Assembly: GCF_018283675.1 (NCBI RefSeq)
Contig: NZ_JAGVRK010000001.1
Location: forward strand, 434,001-498,000
Length of the DNA: 64,000 nucleotides
Reading direction: 5' to 3'
Origin: Metabacillus flavus
Lineage (GTDB): Bacteria > Bacillota > Bacilli > Bacillales > Bacillaceae
This document shows, piece by piece, positions 8,574 to 17,681 of this stretch. Made by a program: the position numbers and the translations under genes. The notes under the pieces are model-generated. The model saw only the letters and a list, made by a program, of their open reading frames with translations. It searched no databases and was not told where the DNA came from. Positions within the stretch are counted from its first letter, which is position 1; each line of letters opens with the position of its first letter.

Positions 8574-10280
8574 TTGTTTCAAAAGATGAAGTGGAAAAAT
8601 ATCAAAATCCGCGGGAAGTATAACCTTATTTTTTCATTTGCTGCGGCAGCATTTTTAGTATCTGTACTTATAACTTATTTTTATCTGGATTTATCAAGCC
8701 GTGAATTGAAAGAGACAAAGTCGAAAAATGAACTGTCTATGTATGCGGGAGAGCTTGTTTCTCTCTATCAGGAAAAATATCTGCTGATTCCTGAATACAT
8801 TTTGCTTTCGGATGATGAGAAGCTGAATGAGTATTTGCAGTACAGCGGAAAATTCGTCGAAACAGCTAAAAAGTTAAAGCCACAGCTGAGCAGGGAACAA
8901 ATCTCTACCTTCAACAAGCTTATTGACAATAACAATAAATTGGATCAGCAGTTCTTCAGCGTGGTGGTTCCAAACGTTCAGCAGATCAATACAGCCGAGT
9001 ATAAAGAAATGCAGGCACTGGTCAATAAGCTGAAAGAGGATACATCGAAGCTCGGGGATGAACTGAAAAATGCAGCAGCTGGCTCCAGTGAGAAAGCAAT
9101 GGATACCTCTTTAAACCATCTATCAAATGTTACGCTGATTCTCATCATTACGGCCGTTGCTTCCATCTGCCTCTCGTTTTTGCTGCTTTATTTAGTCAGC
9201 ATGAACTTAAGGAAGAACTTGAATAATGTGATTAAGGTGAGTGAGGAGATAGCAGGCGGCGTATTAAATGTAAAGAACTTGGATTATGAGGGAACAGATG
9301 AAATTGGTCAGCTGTCGAAATCCATTAACTATATGGGACAGCGTCTTCGTGACATGATTTCCTCCATCTCGAATCTTTCCAAAGAGGTGGACCAGCAAAG
9401 TACCACTCTCCTTGAATCGACGGAAGAAGTGAAACAGGGAAGCGAGCAGATTGCCATAACCATCGAAGATATTTCGAGAAATGGTCACTCTCAAGCGGAG
9501 AATGCTGTCAAAATTTCTTTGAATACGCAAGCGTTTAGTGACGAAATGGCAAACGCTAAAGAAAATACAGTGAAATTAGTAGATTTTACGAATCAAATTC
9601 TTCAAGTCTCCATTAATGGAGATGAACAGATGCATGAGTCACAGAAGCAAATGAAAATCATCAATGAACTCGTTGAAACATCTGTTCATAAAGTGCAAGG
9701 TTTAGAAGCGAAGACCCAATCCATTTCTGAGATTGTGGATGTCATAAGGTCCATCGCCGATCAAACAAACCTTTTAGCACTCAATGCTTCCATTGAAGCA
9801 GCCAGAGCGGGAGAGGCTGGAAAAGGGTTTGCAGTCGTTGCAAGCGAAGTTCGAAAACTGGCTGAGCAAGTATCAAATTCCAGTCAAAGTATTTCATCCA
9901 TTGTTTACAGTGTGAAAGAGGAGACGACTGGCATAGCGAAGGATTTGACACAGGGATTTGCGGAGGTCCATAAAGGATCAGAACAATTTGAGTTAACGAG
10001 GAAACAATTTTCGGATATTAAAGGCCAGGTAGCTGAAATGTCAGACCAGGTAAAGAACATTTCATCTATTTTTAGCTCTGTTCAGGAATCCGGCCAGGAA
10101 ATCAATGAATCCGTCGAACATATTGCTGCGGCATCCGAGGAAGCAGCTGCAGGATCCGAAGAAATTTCTGCTGCTGCACATGAACAAAGCCACTCGATTG
10201 ACAGCATTTTTTCCAGTGCAAAAATGCTGACCGGGTTGGTCGAACAAATGAACGGTTTAATCAAGAAGTTTCAGCTCTAA
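8574..10280 (+). CDS. Methyl-accepting chemotaxis protein
   Basis: 568 residues, TTG start at 8574 with GGAGGG 6 nt upstream. The first in-frame ATG (8586) lies too far from this site. Order: cytoplasmic stub, membrane helix about 17-38, extracellular helical domain about 40-185, membrane helix about 186-208, HAMP about 207-262, then a long methylation helix and the conserved hairpin tip [18 protein letters not shown] near residue 395. It would signal through CheA/CheW. The stop is 20 bp before the start of a sugar-type binding lipoprotein, which suggests that the lipoprotein presents the ligand to this receptor. Confidence 0.95.
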   Translation: MFQKMKWKNIKIRGKYNLIFSFAAAAFLVSVLITYFYLDLSSRELKETKSKNELSMYAGELVSLYQEKYLLIPEYILLSDDEKLNEYLQYSGKFVETAKKLKPQLSREQISTFNKLIDNNNKLDQQFFSVVVPNVQQINTAEYKEMQALVNKLKEDTSKLGDELKNAAAGSSEKAMDTSLNHLSNVTLILIITAVASICLSFLLLYLVSMNLRKNLNNVIKVSEEIAGGVLNVKNLDYEGTDEIGQLSKSINYMGQRLRDMISSISNLSKEVDQQSTTLLESTEEVKQGSEQIAITIEDISRNGHSQAENAVKISLNTQAFSDEMANAKENTVKLVDFTNQILQVSINGDEQMHESQKQMKIINELVETSVHKVQGLEAKTQSISEIVDVIRSIADQTNLLALNASIEAARAGEAGKGFAVVASEVRKLAEQVSNSSQSISSIVYSVKEETTGIAKDLTQGFAEVHKGSEQFELTRKQFSDIKGQVAEMSDQVKNISSIFSSVQESGQEINESVEHIAAASEEAAAGSEEISAAAHEQSHSIDSIFSSAKMLTGLVEQMNGLIKKFQL

Positions 10281-10300
10281 GAAGGATGGGGGAGAAAGAA

Positions 10301-11368
10301 GTGCTAAAAGTTCTTCATAAAAACAGCCAGGTATGCATCCTGTTTCTAATCATGCTCCTATTCAGTTCCGCATGTACCAATCAAGTTGCAAATGAACCTA
10401 AAAAAGCTGATCGGATAAAGCTGGTTTCTGATGACGGGAAGCCTTATATTGGATTTGTATTAGATACGCTTAAAGAGGAGCGCTGGTATAAGGATAAGGC
10501 TTTATTTGAAGAAAAGGTCGTTCAGATGGGGGGACAGGTGAAAACGTTAGCCGCCAATGGACTGGATGATATTCAAATAAAGCAAGCAGAACTGTTAATT
10601 CAAGAAGGGGCAGATGTATTGGTCGTCGTGCCTCATAACGCTGAAATATCGGCCAAGATTGTGGATATGGCTCATAAAGCAGGTGTAAAGGTTATTTCCT
10701 ATGACCGATTGATAAAAAACTCAAAAGTTGATTATTATATTTCATTTGATAATGAAAAGGTTGGAGAACTCCAGGCGAGTGAGGTTGTTAAAAAAGTATC
10801 AAAAGGTAATTTTGCCTACATAGGCGGAGCAGAATCTGATAATAATGCAGTGCTATTTCGCAAAGGAGCGATGAAGGTTATTCAACCGCTCATCGACAAA
10901 GGCGATATTAAAATAGTCTATGACCAATATACCGATGAATGGAAACCGGAAACAGCGCAGAAGAATATGCAGTCAGCTCTAGAACAAAACTCAAACCAAA
11001 TCGATGCTGTTATAGCCGCAAACGATGGTACAGCTGGAGGGGTAATCAATGCCTTGTCCTCTGCCGGACTATCGGGCAACATTCCTGTATCTGGGCAGGA
11101 TGCTGAGTTAATGGGTGTAAAACGAATCGTTGAAGGGACACAAACGATGACTGTGTATAAACCAATCACTCTACTGGCAGGGAAAGTTGCTGAAGTAGCA
11201 GTGAAGGCAGCAAAAGGAGAAAAGGTAGCAACGGATCGAACAGTGAATAATGGAGAAATAGACGTTCCCTCCATTCTATTGGATCCTATAGCGGTTACAA
11301 AAAATAACATTAAAGACACGGTCATTAAAGATGGCTATTTAACTGAAGAAGAACTGTATAAAAAATAA
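10301..11368 (+). CDS. Orphan XylF-type sugar-binding lipoprotein
   Basis: About 355 residues. Preferred start is GTG 10301 with GGGGGAG 7 nt upstream; ATG 10286 has no spacing to a site. Signal peptide with lipobox FSSAC (lipid-modified Cys25) and a periplasmic-binding-protein type 1 fold: GFVLDTLKEERWYKDKALFE at the N-terminus, then QEGADVLVVVPHNAE and AANDGTAGGVINAL, as in D-xylose and related sugar receptors. No ATPase or permease gene follows. Direct coupling to the chemoreceptor gene upstream suggests a sensing role rather than, or as well as, transport. The ligand is unproven. Confidence 0.85.
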   Translation: MLKVLHKNSQVCILFLIMLLFSSACTNQVANEPKKADRIKLVSDDGKPYIGFVLDTLKEERWYKDKALFEEKVVQMGGQVKTLAANGLDDIQIKQAELLIQEGADVLVVVPHNAEISAKIVDMAHKAGVKVISYDRLIKNSKVDYYISFDNEKVGELQASEVVKKVSKGNFAYIGGAESDNNAVLFRKGAMKVIQPLIDKGDIKIVYDQYTDEWKPETAQKNMQSALEQNSNQIDAVIAANDGTAGGVINALSSAGLSGNIPVSGQDAELMGVKRIVEGTQTMTVYKPITLLAGKVAEVAVKAAKGEKVATDRTVNNGEIDVPSILLDPIAVTKNNIKDTVIKDGYLTEEELYKK

Positions 11369-11394
11369 GGAATCTTAGTTCAAGTAAGATTCCT
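11368..11394 (+). terminator. Hairpin at the end of the binding-protein gene
   Basis: AGGAATCTTA (11368-11377) pairs with TAAGATTCCT (11385-11394) and starts at the stop codon. It is followed by A residues on the plus strand, so it is a stable 3' end rather than a textbook terminator. Confidence 0.45.
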
Positions 11395-11502
11395 AAAAAA
11401 TAATGTGACAAAATATAATAACAAGGAAAAAGATAAAGCTGCCGGACACAAAGCTAAGGGGTTCTCTTTGGGAGTACAAAACAGAAAAAAGCAATAAAAA
11501 TC

Positions 11503-11540
11503 GCAAGCTAATTCGCATATGAATTAGCTTGCTAATTTTT
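11503..11540 (+). terminator. Intrinsic terminator
   Basis: A perfect 12-bp stem (GCAAGCTAATTC / GAATTAGCTTGC) with a 6-nt loop, followed by TAATTTTTG. It probably ends the chemoreceptor/binding-protein transcript. The stretch 11541-11851 holds no convincing gene. Confidence 0.7.
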
Positions 11541-11851
11541 GTAGGTATATCAAGATTTACTAGGTTTTTATGTTCGAATTAGCACCCCAATTCGCATACG
11601 TTTTAGCAAGATGACAATAATTTCTGTCACGCTGCGTTTTGGTATGTTAAATCACTTGTTAAAAGACTTACTATTTTGGCGAAAAAGGATTAGACGACGA
11701 CTAAATCGAATACATAAAATAAGATTAAAAATATGCAGTCCTTATTCAACAAAAGAAGGTGGAATGTTTAACAAGAATATAGCATTACAGAGTATTTTAA
11801 TCTTATATAAAGGCGAATACGTAATTATTCTGAATTACAATCGAACTATAA

Positions 11852-12490
11852 GTGAAAGAGTTGATAAAAATAAAATTGAATAGTATAAAATCATATATTC
11901 TCTCTATTGGTCTTGGCATTTTGGCTGGAATAATAACACGACTGTCAGATTTTTTTCCAAACCACAATTTGTGGAGTTTCAGTTCGATAGCCACTTTATT
12001 TGGCTTTTGGATATTAACGGTAACATTAGTTATATATTTTAGTTCTTCAAATATAAATGCTGCTATTAACGTTATCTTGTACCTGTTCAGTATGAATTTT
12101 AGCTTTTATTTTTTGTTATATATACTCGGTTTTTTTATACCGAGGTTTTACAATGAAGGTTTTCAATGGAATTTATTTATGTTGTATAATATTGCTGGCT
12201 TAGTCGTTGGTATTATTGCTTACATACTTTATTTCTGGAATAAATGGAATAAGTCAAATAGTTTATTATATGCATTACCAGTAAGTGGATTAGTTGCAGA
12301 AACAATTGGAGTAGGTATTTATTTTTATAAAAATGATACTTTTTTGTTTCAACTTATTTTCGACTTTCTTAGTCTAGTAATATTAGGCGGTTGGTTCTAT
12401 AAAAAAGTAAACAATAAATTAATTTATATTCTGACCATTGGGGTTGTATCTCTAATTGGCTATTTTCTGGTTTATCGCCCTTTTCTTTAA
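11852..12490 (+). CDS. DUF6518-like membrane protein
   Basis: About 205-212 residues with six or so membrane helices. It begins LNSIKSYILSIGLGILAGII and contains TRLSDFFPNHNLWSFSSIA and LPVSGLVAETIGVGIYF, which I associate with the DUF6518 family of unknown function. The start is uncertain: GTG 11852 or TTG 11876, neither with a good ribosome binding site. The gene and its flanks (11600-12580) are much richer in A+T than the neighbours, which suggests recent acquisition. Function unknown. Confidence 0.65.
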   Translation: MKELIKIKLNSIKSYILSIGLGILAGIITRLSDFFPNHNLWSFSSIATLFGFWILTVTLVIYFSSSNINAAINVILYLFSMNFSFYFLLYILGFFIPRFYNEGFQWNLFMLYNIAGLVVGIIAYILYFWNKWNKSNSLLYALPVSGLVAETIGVGIYFYKNDTFLFQLIFDFLSLVILGGWFYKKVNNKLIYILTIGVVSLIGYFLVYRPFL

Positions 12491-12582
12491 ATTGATTCCA
12501 TTAATGCTAATGGTTTCTTATTTAATTAACTGGTGCGACTGCGGAAGGTAGCTCCGTCTAATTGTATTTAATTTAAAATGTT

Positions 12583-12612
12583 AAAAGCACTGCGATTTGC
12601 AGTGCTTTTTCT
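12583..12612 (+). terminator. Terminator after the DUF6518 gene
   Basis: AAAAGCACTGC pairs with GCAGTGCTTTT around a 5-nt loop, with T-run. Confidence 0.8.
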
Positions 12613-12709
12613 ATTGCTAATTTATATGCGATTCTTTATGTTTTTTTACTTTTTGTACTCCTAATCCGAACCCGTTAACACAAAGCCCGGCAGCTTTAAT
12701 TACTTATGA

Positions 12710-13147
12710 CTAAATAAAATTGCCATTCCCCGCCAAAGGCATAGGAACGTCTTGAAGCTTATCAGACCGCAGACTATAGGCTGCTGCCTTCTTGTTATCC
12801 TGCTTGAAAACATCCACATGATCGCTGTAAATATACACATCCAGCAGGACATCCATTTTGCCTTTCTTCGTATTAATGACCAATGGGGTTCCTGTGTTCT
12901 CTGCAGGTACATCGTATTCATCATATCGATCAAAAAATGTCGCTTCATTAAAATGGTGAATAAATTGAGTTTTTTCTTCTCCTTCCAAGCGTTTTCCTCT
13001 AAGGGTTATAGTGGTGGTCTCTTCACTGAGCCTTGCATGCAAGGCGAATTTGTTGAGCAGCCATTCCATAACGAAGGTTGGGGGACTGGCAAGTACTACT
13101 TTAAGAGTGCTGATAACTATTAGCAAAATGATAAACCAGGTAGTCAT
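12710..13147 (-). CDS. yfmQ: YfmQ family protein
   Basis: 145 residues: an N-terminal membrane helix (residues 3-20), then a soluble domain that begins PPTFVMEWLLNKFALHA. This matches the uncharacterised Bacillus YfmQ protein in size and opening sequence. ATG 13147, GGAGAT 9 nt upstream. Monocistronic. Function unknown. Confidence 0.75.
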   Translation of the reverse strand: MTTWFIILLIVISTLKVVLASPPTFVMEWLLNKFALHARLSEETTTITLRGKRLEGEEKTQFIHHFNEATFFDRYDEYDVPAENTGTPLVINTKKGKMDVLLDVYIYSDHVDVFKQDNKKAAAYSLRSDKLQDVPMPLAGNGNFI

Positions 13148-13333
13148 TTATCGTTCATCTCCGTAACGTTTAAAATACAACTTCATAATCATCGTATCAT
13201 AGGGACGGTCGTTTATCTTTGTACATTGTATGAAGTTTAGATGAGGAAATACCTTTTCAATCTTACAGCCCTTCGACTCTTACGAAATCTTGTATAGGTT
13301 TTTTATTCTGCCGAATAGTTATCCTGTATAAGC

Positions 13334-13375
13334 AAATAAGAGACGGCGCTATGGATAAGCGCCGTCTCTTATTTT
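13334..13375 (-). terminator. Terminator overlapping the GDSL hydrolase stop codon
   Basis: A 17-bp perfect stem (AAATAAGAGACGGCGCT and its complement) with a 7-nt loop. The stop codon of the gene lies in the stem, so termination begins as soon as translation ends. Confidence 0.85.
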
Positions 13376-14043
13376 TCCCCGCCATTAAAAAAACAGGAGA
13401 TTTCCCTGCCAACTACTCTGTACCCTGCAGATGTTAAGTGGATTCCATCATCACTAATCAAATCCTGAAGGCTGCCAGCTTGTCTTAGAGCTGTCCTGAC
13501 GTCTGCTTTCCCCACCTGCATTTCATCCGCGAGGTTCATTAAACGGTCATTATACATGCCATGCCAATGCTCCATGCCGCCCTTCAAACTGATCCAATGA
13601 CCAATGGAACTGCCGTATTGCTTGAATAAAAATTGGTAGTACCGCACAGGGTCCAGCGGCGGAAGGGTCATCACAATTGGGGTAATCCCAGCCTCTTTCA
13701 TTCTCTCTGTCATCGTCCTCACATTTGCAATGTAGCGGTCGGCCGGAACAATGGCCTGATGCTCCGAATCGGGATGTTCCGCCACTTCATTCCAATCGAA
13801 ATTGCAGTCATTCCCGCCAATTCCGATGATGACGAAATCAGGATTCTCCTCCAGCACATCCTTCTTCAGTCTTTTCAAAAGAAGATCAGAATTATCATTG
13901 AATACCCCTTTGTTGATCACGGTTATATTACGGTTTAAGAATTCCTTCAAATAATTTGGGTAATTCTTTTTCGTAATTCTTAGTCTTCCTTTGTCAAGGG
14001 TTATGCCCCTTGTCAAACTGTCTCCAAAACATATGATTTTCAT
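13369..14043 (-). CDS. SGNH/GDSL-family hydrolase
   Basis: 224 residues, no signal peptide, so cytoplasmic. Block I FGDSL (nucleophile Ser9), block III GIGGND (about 75-79) and block V DGIHLT near the C-terminus (catalytic Asp/His) are present. The family hydrolyses esters of lipids, sugars or acyl-thioesters; the substrate here is unknown. ATG 14043 behind GGGGAT. Confidence 0.88.
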   Translation of the reverse strand: MKIICFGDSLTRGITLDKGRLRITKKNYPNYLKEFLNRNITVINKGVFNDNSDLLLKRLKKDVLEENPDFVIIGIGGNDCNFDWNEVAEHPDSEHQAIVPADRYIANVRTMTERMKEAGITPIVMTLPPLDPVRYYQFLFKQYGSSIGHWISLKGGMEHWHGMYNDRLMNLADEMQVGKADVRTALRQAGSLQDLISDDGIHLTSAGYRVVGREISCFFNGGEK

Positions 14044-14231
14044 CTCTGTTTATCCCCATGTTCTATAGTTTGATGTTCACATGAGCTGAAAGGTCAACAC
14101 TTTACTCTATTCATAGTGATAGAAGAAGGTATAGGTAGATGCGAAAAATGGTGTAAATAGCGCATTTTTTTCATAATTCATCTCCATTTGCTTATGATAA
14201 GAAATGAAAATTATGTAAAAAGGGGTTCAGA

Positions 14232-15515
14232 ATGAAGAAAATTACGGTTCTTAAAGTCATGGCAATCTCCATCATTTGCGCATCCGCATTCGCATGTTCC
14301 AACAAACAGGAGGAGGGGAGCAAAGAAAAAGAGAAAACGTCAGCCTCTTCCGTTAAGCTTATTGGAAAATATCAATTTGAAAATCCGCCAAAGCTAGCGA
14401 AGGATATCCATGCGGCGATGGGATCTTCGCTTCTCCATCTTCCGGAGGATCCTGATCATATTTTTTATTCGTCGTCGGACCGCGGGCCGAACGGGGAATT
14501 GACCGTCAATAAGGAAGAACGGAGAACCTTTCCAATCCCGACGTATACGCCTGCCGTATATAAAATCGAACTTTCCAAAGGGAAAATAAAAGTAGCAGAT
14601 AAAATCCAATTAAAGCTGCCAAAGGGATCCGATCCGATTACAGGAAATGCCTTTATTACCGGTTTGCCTAATTTTAAGGAAACGGATGAAGCTCCGTATG
14701 ATGCGACAGGAAAAAAGGTGTTGTCGTATGATCCCTACGGTCTGGATACAGAGGGGCTTGCTTACAACCCTGCTGATCAAACGTTTTGGTTAAGTGATGA
14801 ATACCGTCCAAGTCTTGTTCAGATGAAAAAAGACGGTACCCTTTTACAACGTCTAGTGCCGGCAGGTTTGGAAACGGACTTCAAAAAAGCTCCTTTACTT
14901 CCTGTAAAAGCGAATTTGCCTGGTGATTTAACAAAGCGTGAGGAAAATAGAGGATTCGAATCAGTGTCTATTACTCCAGATGGACGCTACCTTTTTACAA
15001 TGACGCAAAGTGCTCTGATAAACCCTGATGAAAATTCGAGGATCACACGAATTTTAAAGATTGATTTGAAAACTACAAAGGTAATCGCCGAATTTGCCTA
15101 TATTTCTGAGGATGGACGAAAGCTTGGACTGGATCAAAGTGATATTGTCGTCTCTGATCTTTTTGCAATAGATGAACATAGTCTTCTTGTCGACGAACGG
15201 GATACAGCCTCAGGAAAAGAAGCGAAATTTAAGAAAATCTATAAAATTAATCTCCAAGAGGCAAGCAATATTTTAGATAAGGATAAGGAGAAAGGAAAAA
15301 CGCTCGAGCAAATGAACGCAGAGGATCAAAAAGCTGCGGGAATAAAAGCAGTGGCTAAAAAGGAAGTCGTCGATCTGCTGAAATTCGGTTATCCGTTTGA
15401 AAAAGCTGAAGGAATAACACTGGTTGGCAATAAATTAGCGGTCATTAATGATGACGATTTTGGAGTAACCGATCCGAACAGTAAAACAGAGCTTTGGTTA
15501 TTCCAGTTACCATAA
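14232..15515 (+). CDS. Phytase-esterase-like lipoprotein
   Basis: 427 residues with a lipoprotein signal (ASAFAC, Cys22). The mature part shows the repeated strand pattern of a beta-propeller, with SSSDRGPNGE, YDPYGLDTEGLAYN, NRGFESVSITPDGRYLFTM and KAEGITLVGNKLAVINDDDFG. These are the landmarks of the 'esterase-like activity of phytase' family (PF13449). It is anchored outside the membrane and may hydrolyse a phosphate or other ester. ATG 14232 behind AAAGGGG. Substrate not known. Confidence 0.82.
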   Translation: MKKITVLKVMAISIICASAFACSNKQEEGSKEKEKTSASSVKLIGKYQFENPPKLAKDIHAAMGSSLLHLPEDPDHIFYSSSDRGPNGELTVNKEERRTFPIPTYTPAVYKIELSKGKIKVADKIQLKLPKGSDPITGNAFITGLPNFKETDEAPYDATGKKVLSYDPYGLDTEGLAYNPADQTFWLSDEYRPSLVQMKKDGTLLQRLVPAGLETDFKKAPLLPVKANLPGDLTKREENRGFESVSITPDGRYLFTMTQSALINPDENSRITRILKIDLKTTKVIAEFAYISEDGRKLGLDQSDIVVSDLFAIDEHSLLVDERDTASGKEAKFKKIYKINLQEASNILDKDKEKGKTLEQMNAEDQKAAGIKAVAKKEVVDLLKFGYPFEKAEGITLVGNKLAVINDDDFGVTDPNSKTELWLFQLP

Positions 15516-15526
15516 GTCAGTGAGAG

Positions 15527-15565
15527 AAAGGCTCCTGTTGCAGACCTGCCGCAGGAGCCTTTTGC
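15527..15565 (+). terminator. Terminator after the phytase-like gene
   Basis: AAAGGCTCCTG (15527-15537) pairs with CAGGAGCCTTT (15552-15562), followed by TTT. Confidence 0.75.
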
Positions 15566-15641
15566 TGTCCATGATCCCCCATTCAATAAAATGAGAATTC
15601 CAAATAAAAGCCAGCTGCATACGATAATACAAGCATATATA

Positions 15642-15677
15642 AGAACAACACCAGCCCCGAATAGTTGGTGTTGTTCT
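15642..15677 (+). promoter_or_regulatory. Hairpin in the fabHB leader
   Basis: AGAACAACACCA (15642-15653) and its exact complement (15666-15677) form a 12-bp stem with a 12-nt loop, ending 6 nt before AAAGGAG. There is no T-run, so it is more likely an operator or translation-control hairpin than a terminator. Confidence 0.5.
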
Positions 15678-15697
15678 ATTTCCAAAGGAGCTATCCA

Positions 15698-16663
15698 ATG
15701 ACATCCAAATCCCTTATTACGGCAATCGGCACGTATGTCCCGGCAAAGCGGCTTACAAACGATGATCTTGAGAAGATGGTGGAAACGAGAGACGAATGGA
15801 TTGTCCAAAGAACCGGGATGAGAGAAAGAAGAATCTCCGGCGAGGCTGAGTTCACTTCCGATTTATGCATTAAGGCCGTTGAGAACCTCATAAAAACGTA
15901 TGATAAAAACGTGGATGATGTTGACATGATGATCGTCGCCACATCCACTGCGGATTATAGTTTTCCCAGTACCGCATGCAAAGTGCAGGAAGCCTTTCAA
16001 ATAAAGCACACAGGAGCCTTTGACCTGAGTGCCGCCTGTTCAGGCTTCGTCTATGCTTTAACGCTGGCAAATGGACTAATCTCCTCAGGGCTGAACAAAA
16101 AAATACTCGTCATCGGCGCAGAGACCATGTCTAAAGTGATGGATTATACAGATCGCACCACCTGCATTCTGTTCGGCGACGGAGCAGGAGCTGTCTTGGT
16201 CGAATACAGCGAAACCCCTGGCTTTAACTCCTCCATAATGGGGACAGACGGAAGCGGCGGACAGCATCTTTACCTGCCGGGTCTCAAAGGCAGCAATCGA
16301 TTCCTCGTACAAAACGGCCGCGAGGTATACAAATGGGCCACCCGGACCGTATCAGAAGGAATTGAACGACTACTGGCACAAGCGGGGATGGGAACAGAAA
16401 ATATTGACTGGTTTGTTCCGCACAGTGCGAACTTAAGAATCATAGAATCCATTTGCGCAAGGTCCGGAATCAGCATGGAAAAAACCCTGTACAGCGTAGA
16501 ATACATGGGAAATACATCCTCCGCATCCATTCCTCTGGCATTGGATATAGGGATAAAGGAAAAGAAAGTAAAGCACGGAGATACCGTTTTGCTTTATGGG
16601 TTTGGGGGAGGGCTGACTCATGCTGGGGTTGTGATGAAGTGGGGGGTGCCGGATTTAAAATGA
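15698..16663 (+). CDS. fabHB: Beta-ketoacyl-ACP synthase III
   Basis: 321 residues. It starts fatty-acid synthesis by condensing acyl-CoA with malonyl-ACP. The catalytic triad is visible: Cys114 in SAACSGF, His242 in VPHSANLR and Asn272 in YMGNTSS. The sequence follows Bacillus FabHB/YhfB closely, for example DEWIVQRTGMRERRI and YTDRTTCILFGDGAGA. Start ATG 15698 behind AAAGGAG. Monocistronic, with a long hairpin in its leader. I saw no clear FapR box. Confidence 0.93.
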   Translation: MTSKSLITAIGTYVPAKRLTNDDLEKMVETRDEWIVQRTGMRERRISGEAEFTSDLCIKAVENLIKTYDKNVDDVDMMIVATSTADYSFPSTACKVQEAFQIKHTGAFDLSAACSGFVYALTLANGLISSGLNKKILVIGAETMSKVMDYTDRTTCILFGDGAGAVLVEYSETPGFNSSIMGTDGSGGQHLYLPGLKGSNRFLVQNGREVYKWATRTVSEGIERLLAQAGMGTENIDWFVPHSANLRIIESICARSGISMEKTLYSVEYMGNTSSASIPLALDIGIKEKKVKHGDTVLLYGFGGGLTHAGVVMKWGVPDLK

Positions 16664-16698
16664 TCTCCGTGAGAAGTGTCTTATTTGATAAATTTAAT

Positions 16699-16745
16699 CT
16701 CCAATTGTCAGTTTAAGCAAGAGACAGATAGTTGGAGGTTTTTTC
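16699..16745 (+). terminator. Terminator after fabHB
   Basis: CTCCAA and TTGGAG arms with an inner GTC/GAC pair, followed by GTTTTTTC. Confidence 0.65.
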
Positions 16746-16781
16746 ACTTTAAAGATGTAGGAAAAAATTAGAACTTCCTGT

Positions 16782-16808
16782 GGTAAGTGATTTAATCAAT
16801 CACTTACC
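16782..16808. repeat. 27-bp perfect palindrome
   Basis: GGTAAGTGATT, 5-nt centre, AATCACTTACC. No T-run follows. It lies alone in the fabHB downstream region and could be a protein-binding site. Confidence 0.7.
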
Positions 16809-16917
16809 GTATAAAAATATATTTTCTGCATCACAACGTAATTTGTAAAATCCTGAACGCTTTTTATACCTACCTCGTTCGGCGGGGAGTGTAAAACGAT
16901 TTTAAAAAAGTCATTCT

Positions 16918-17130
16918 CTCATTTTATTCAGCAACCCGCTGTACCACAACGTGCATACAAGCGCGCTGACCAAAGCGACCGACCATGCACCAGGTGGACC
17001 TTCAGGACTCCTTGGTCACACGGGAGACGGCTGGATCTCGTCCGGTATATTCTGGACGCGTAATCTTAGAAACGGCTTCTCCTCATGGGGAGTCGTTTTT
17101 TTCTTTGGCTATGTTAAAGCATATTGCTGA
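16918..17130 (+). pseudogene. Possible C-terminal coding remnant
   Basis: An open frame without a start codon reads FSNPLYHNVHTSALTKATD... and LLGHTGDGWISSGIFW... up to a TGA at 17128. The composition is protein-like, but no family is recognised and a terminator lies within it. Treat as a weak candidate relic. Confidence 0.25.
17071..17102 (+). terminator. Terminator-like hairpin
   Basis: AACGGCTTCTCC pairs imperfectly with GGGAGTCGTT, followed by a run of seven T. Confidence 0.6.
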
Positions 17131-17202
17131 TTTTTAACACCTGTTGATTGGAGCGGAAAGCGAACGTCAGCAGCGAAAATCAACAGCCAGGCTTAACAGA
17201 GC
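17109..17202 (+). repeat. Dispersed Bacillus-type repeat, copy A (short)
   Basis: Begins GCTATGTTAAAG and ends AGCCAGGCTTAACAGAGC. It shares CACCTGTTGATTGGAGCGGA and the AAATCAACAGCCA end with the long copy at 47758-47944 but lacks the GC-rich middle, so it is an internally deleted copy. Confidence 0.75.
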
Positions 17203-17297
17203 TTTTTCTTTTAAAACGAGTCGATTGTCACTGGGTTATGAAACAGCTAGTATGGGAATGGAATAGATAATACATAAATTGGAAAAGGAGTGCAATT

Positions 17298-17546
17298 ATG
17301 GGTAAAAAAATCAGCTATGGAGCTTTAGTTTTTGTTCTTCCTTTAAGCATTTTATCGATTGTGTATAAAACCAGTATTTACCTTGTGCTGCTGTTTCTTA
17401 CAATGGCTATCTACTTTTTAATTGCAAGCATCTTCATGTTCAGAGAGGGAAAGAAGCCTTTGGCGATCATGGTTGGGTTTCTCGCTATTATAAAACTGGT
17501 GTTAGATAATATGCTGTATAACCTATTGCCACAGGTTAGTGGTTAA
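17298..17546 (+). CDS. Small membrane protein
   Basis: 82 residues with three hydrophobic helices (about 6-22, 26-47 and 56-75) separated by short basic loops. AAAAGGAG lies 7 nt before ATG 17298. No family recognised and no operon partner. Confidence 0.65.
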   Translation: MGKKISYGALVFVLPLSILSIVYKTSIYLVLLFLTMAIYFLIASIFMFREGKKPLAIMVGFLAIIKLVLDNMLYNLLPQVSG

Positions 17547-17681
17547 ATTTACATAGAATTTACAAAATATTAGAAAATTTAAGCTTTATTTAGGGGTGTC
17601 GCGATAAATCTATTAATAGTAGGGTGTAGTAACTAATAAAAAATTGTATCGTGATAACCATTCTATTATCTGAGGTATGAA

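Noticed and set aside
11614-11631. TGACA/TGTCA inverted repeat as operator
   Set aside because: Short arms in AT-rich DNA, with no nearby promoter that I could place.
11611-11883. 90-residue protein
   Set aside because: No ribosome site, basic low-complexity sequence, and overlap with the DUF6518 start. Probably random in AT-rich DNA.
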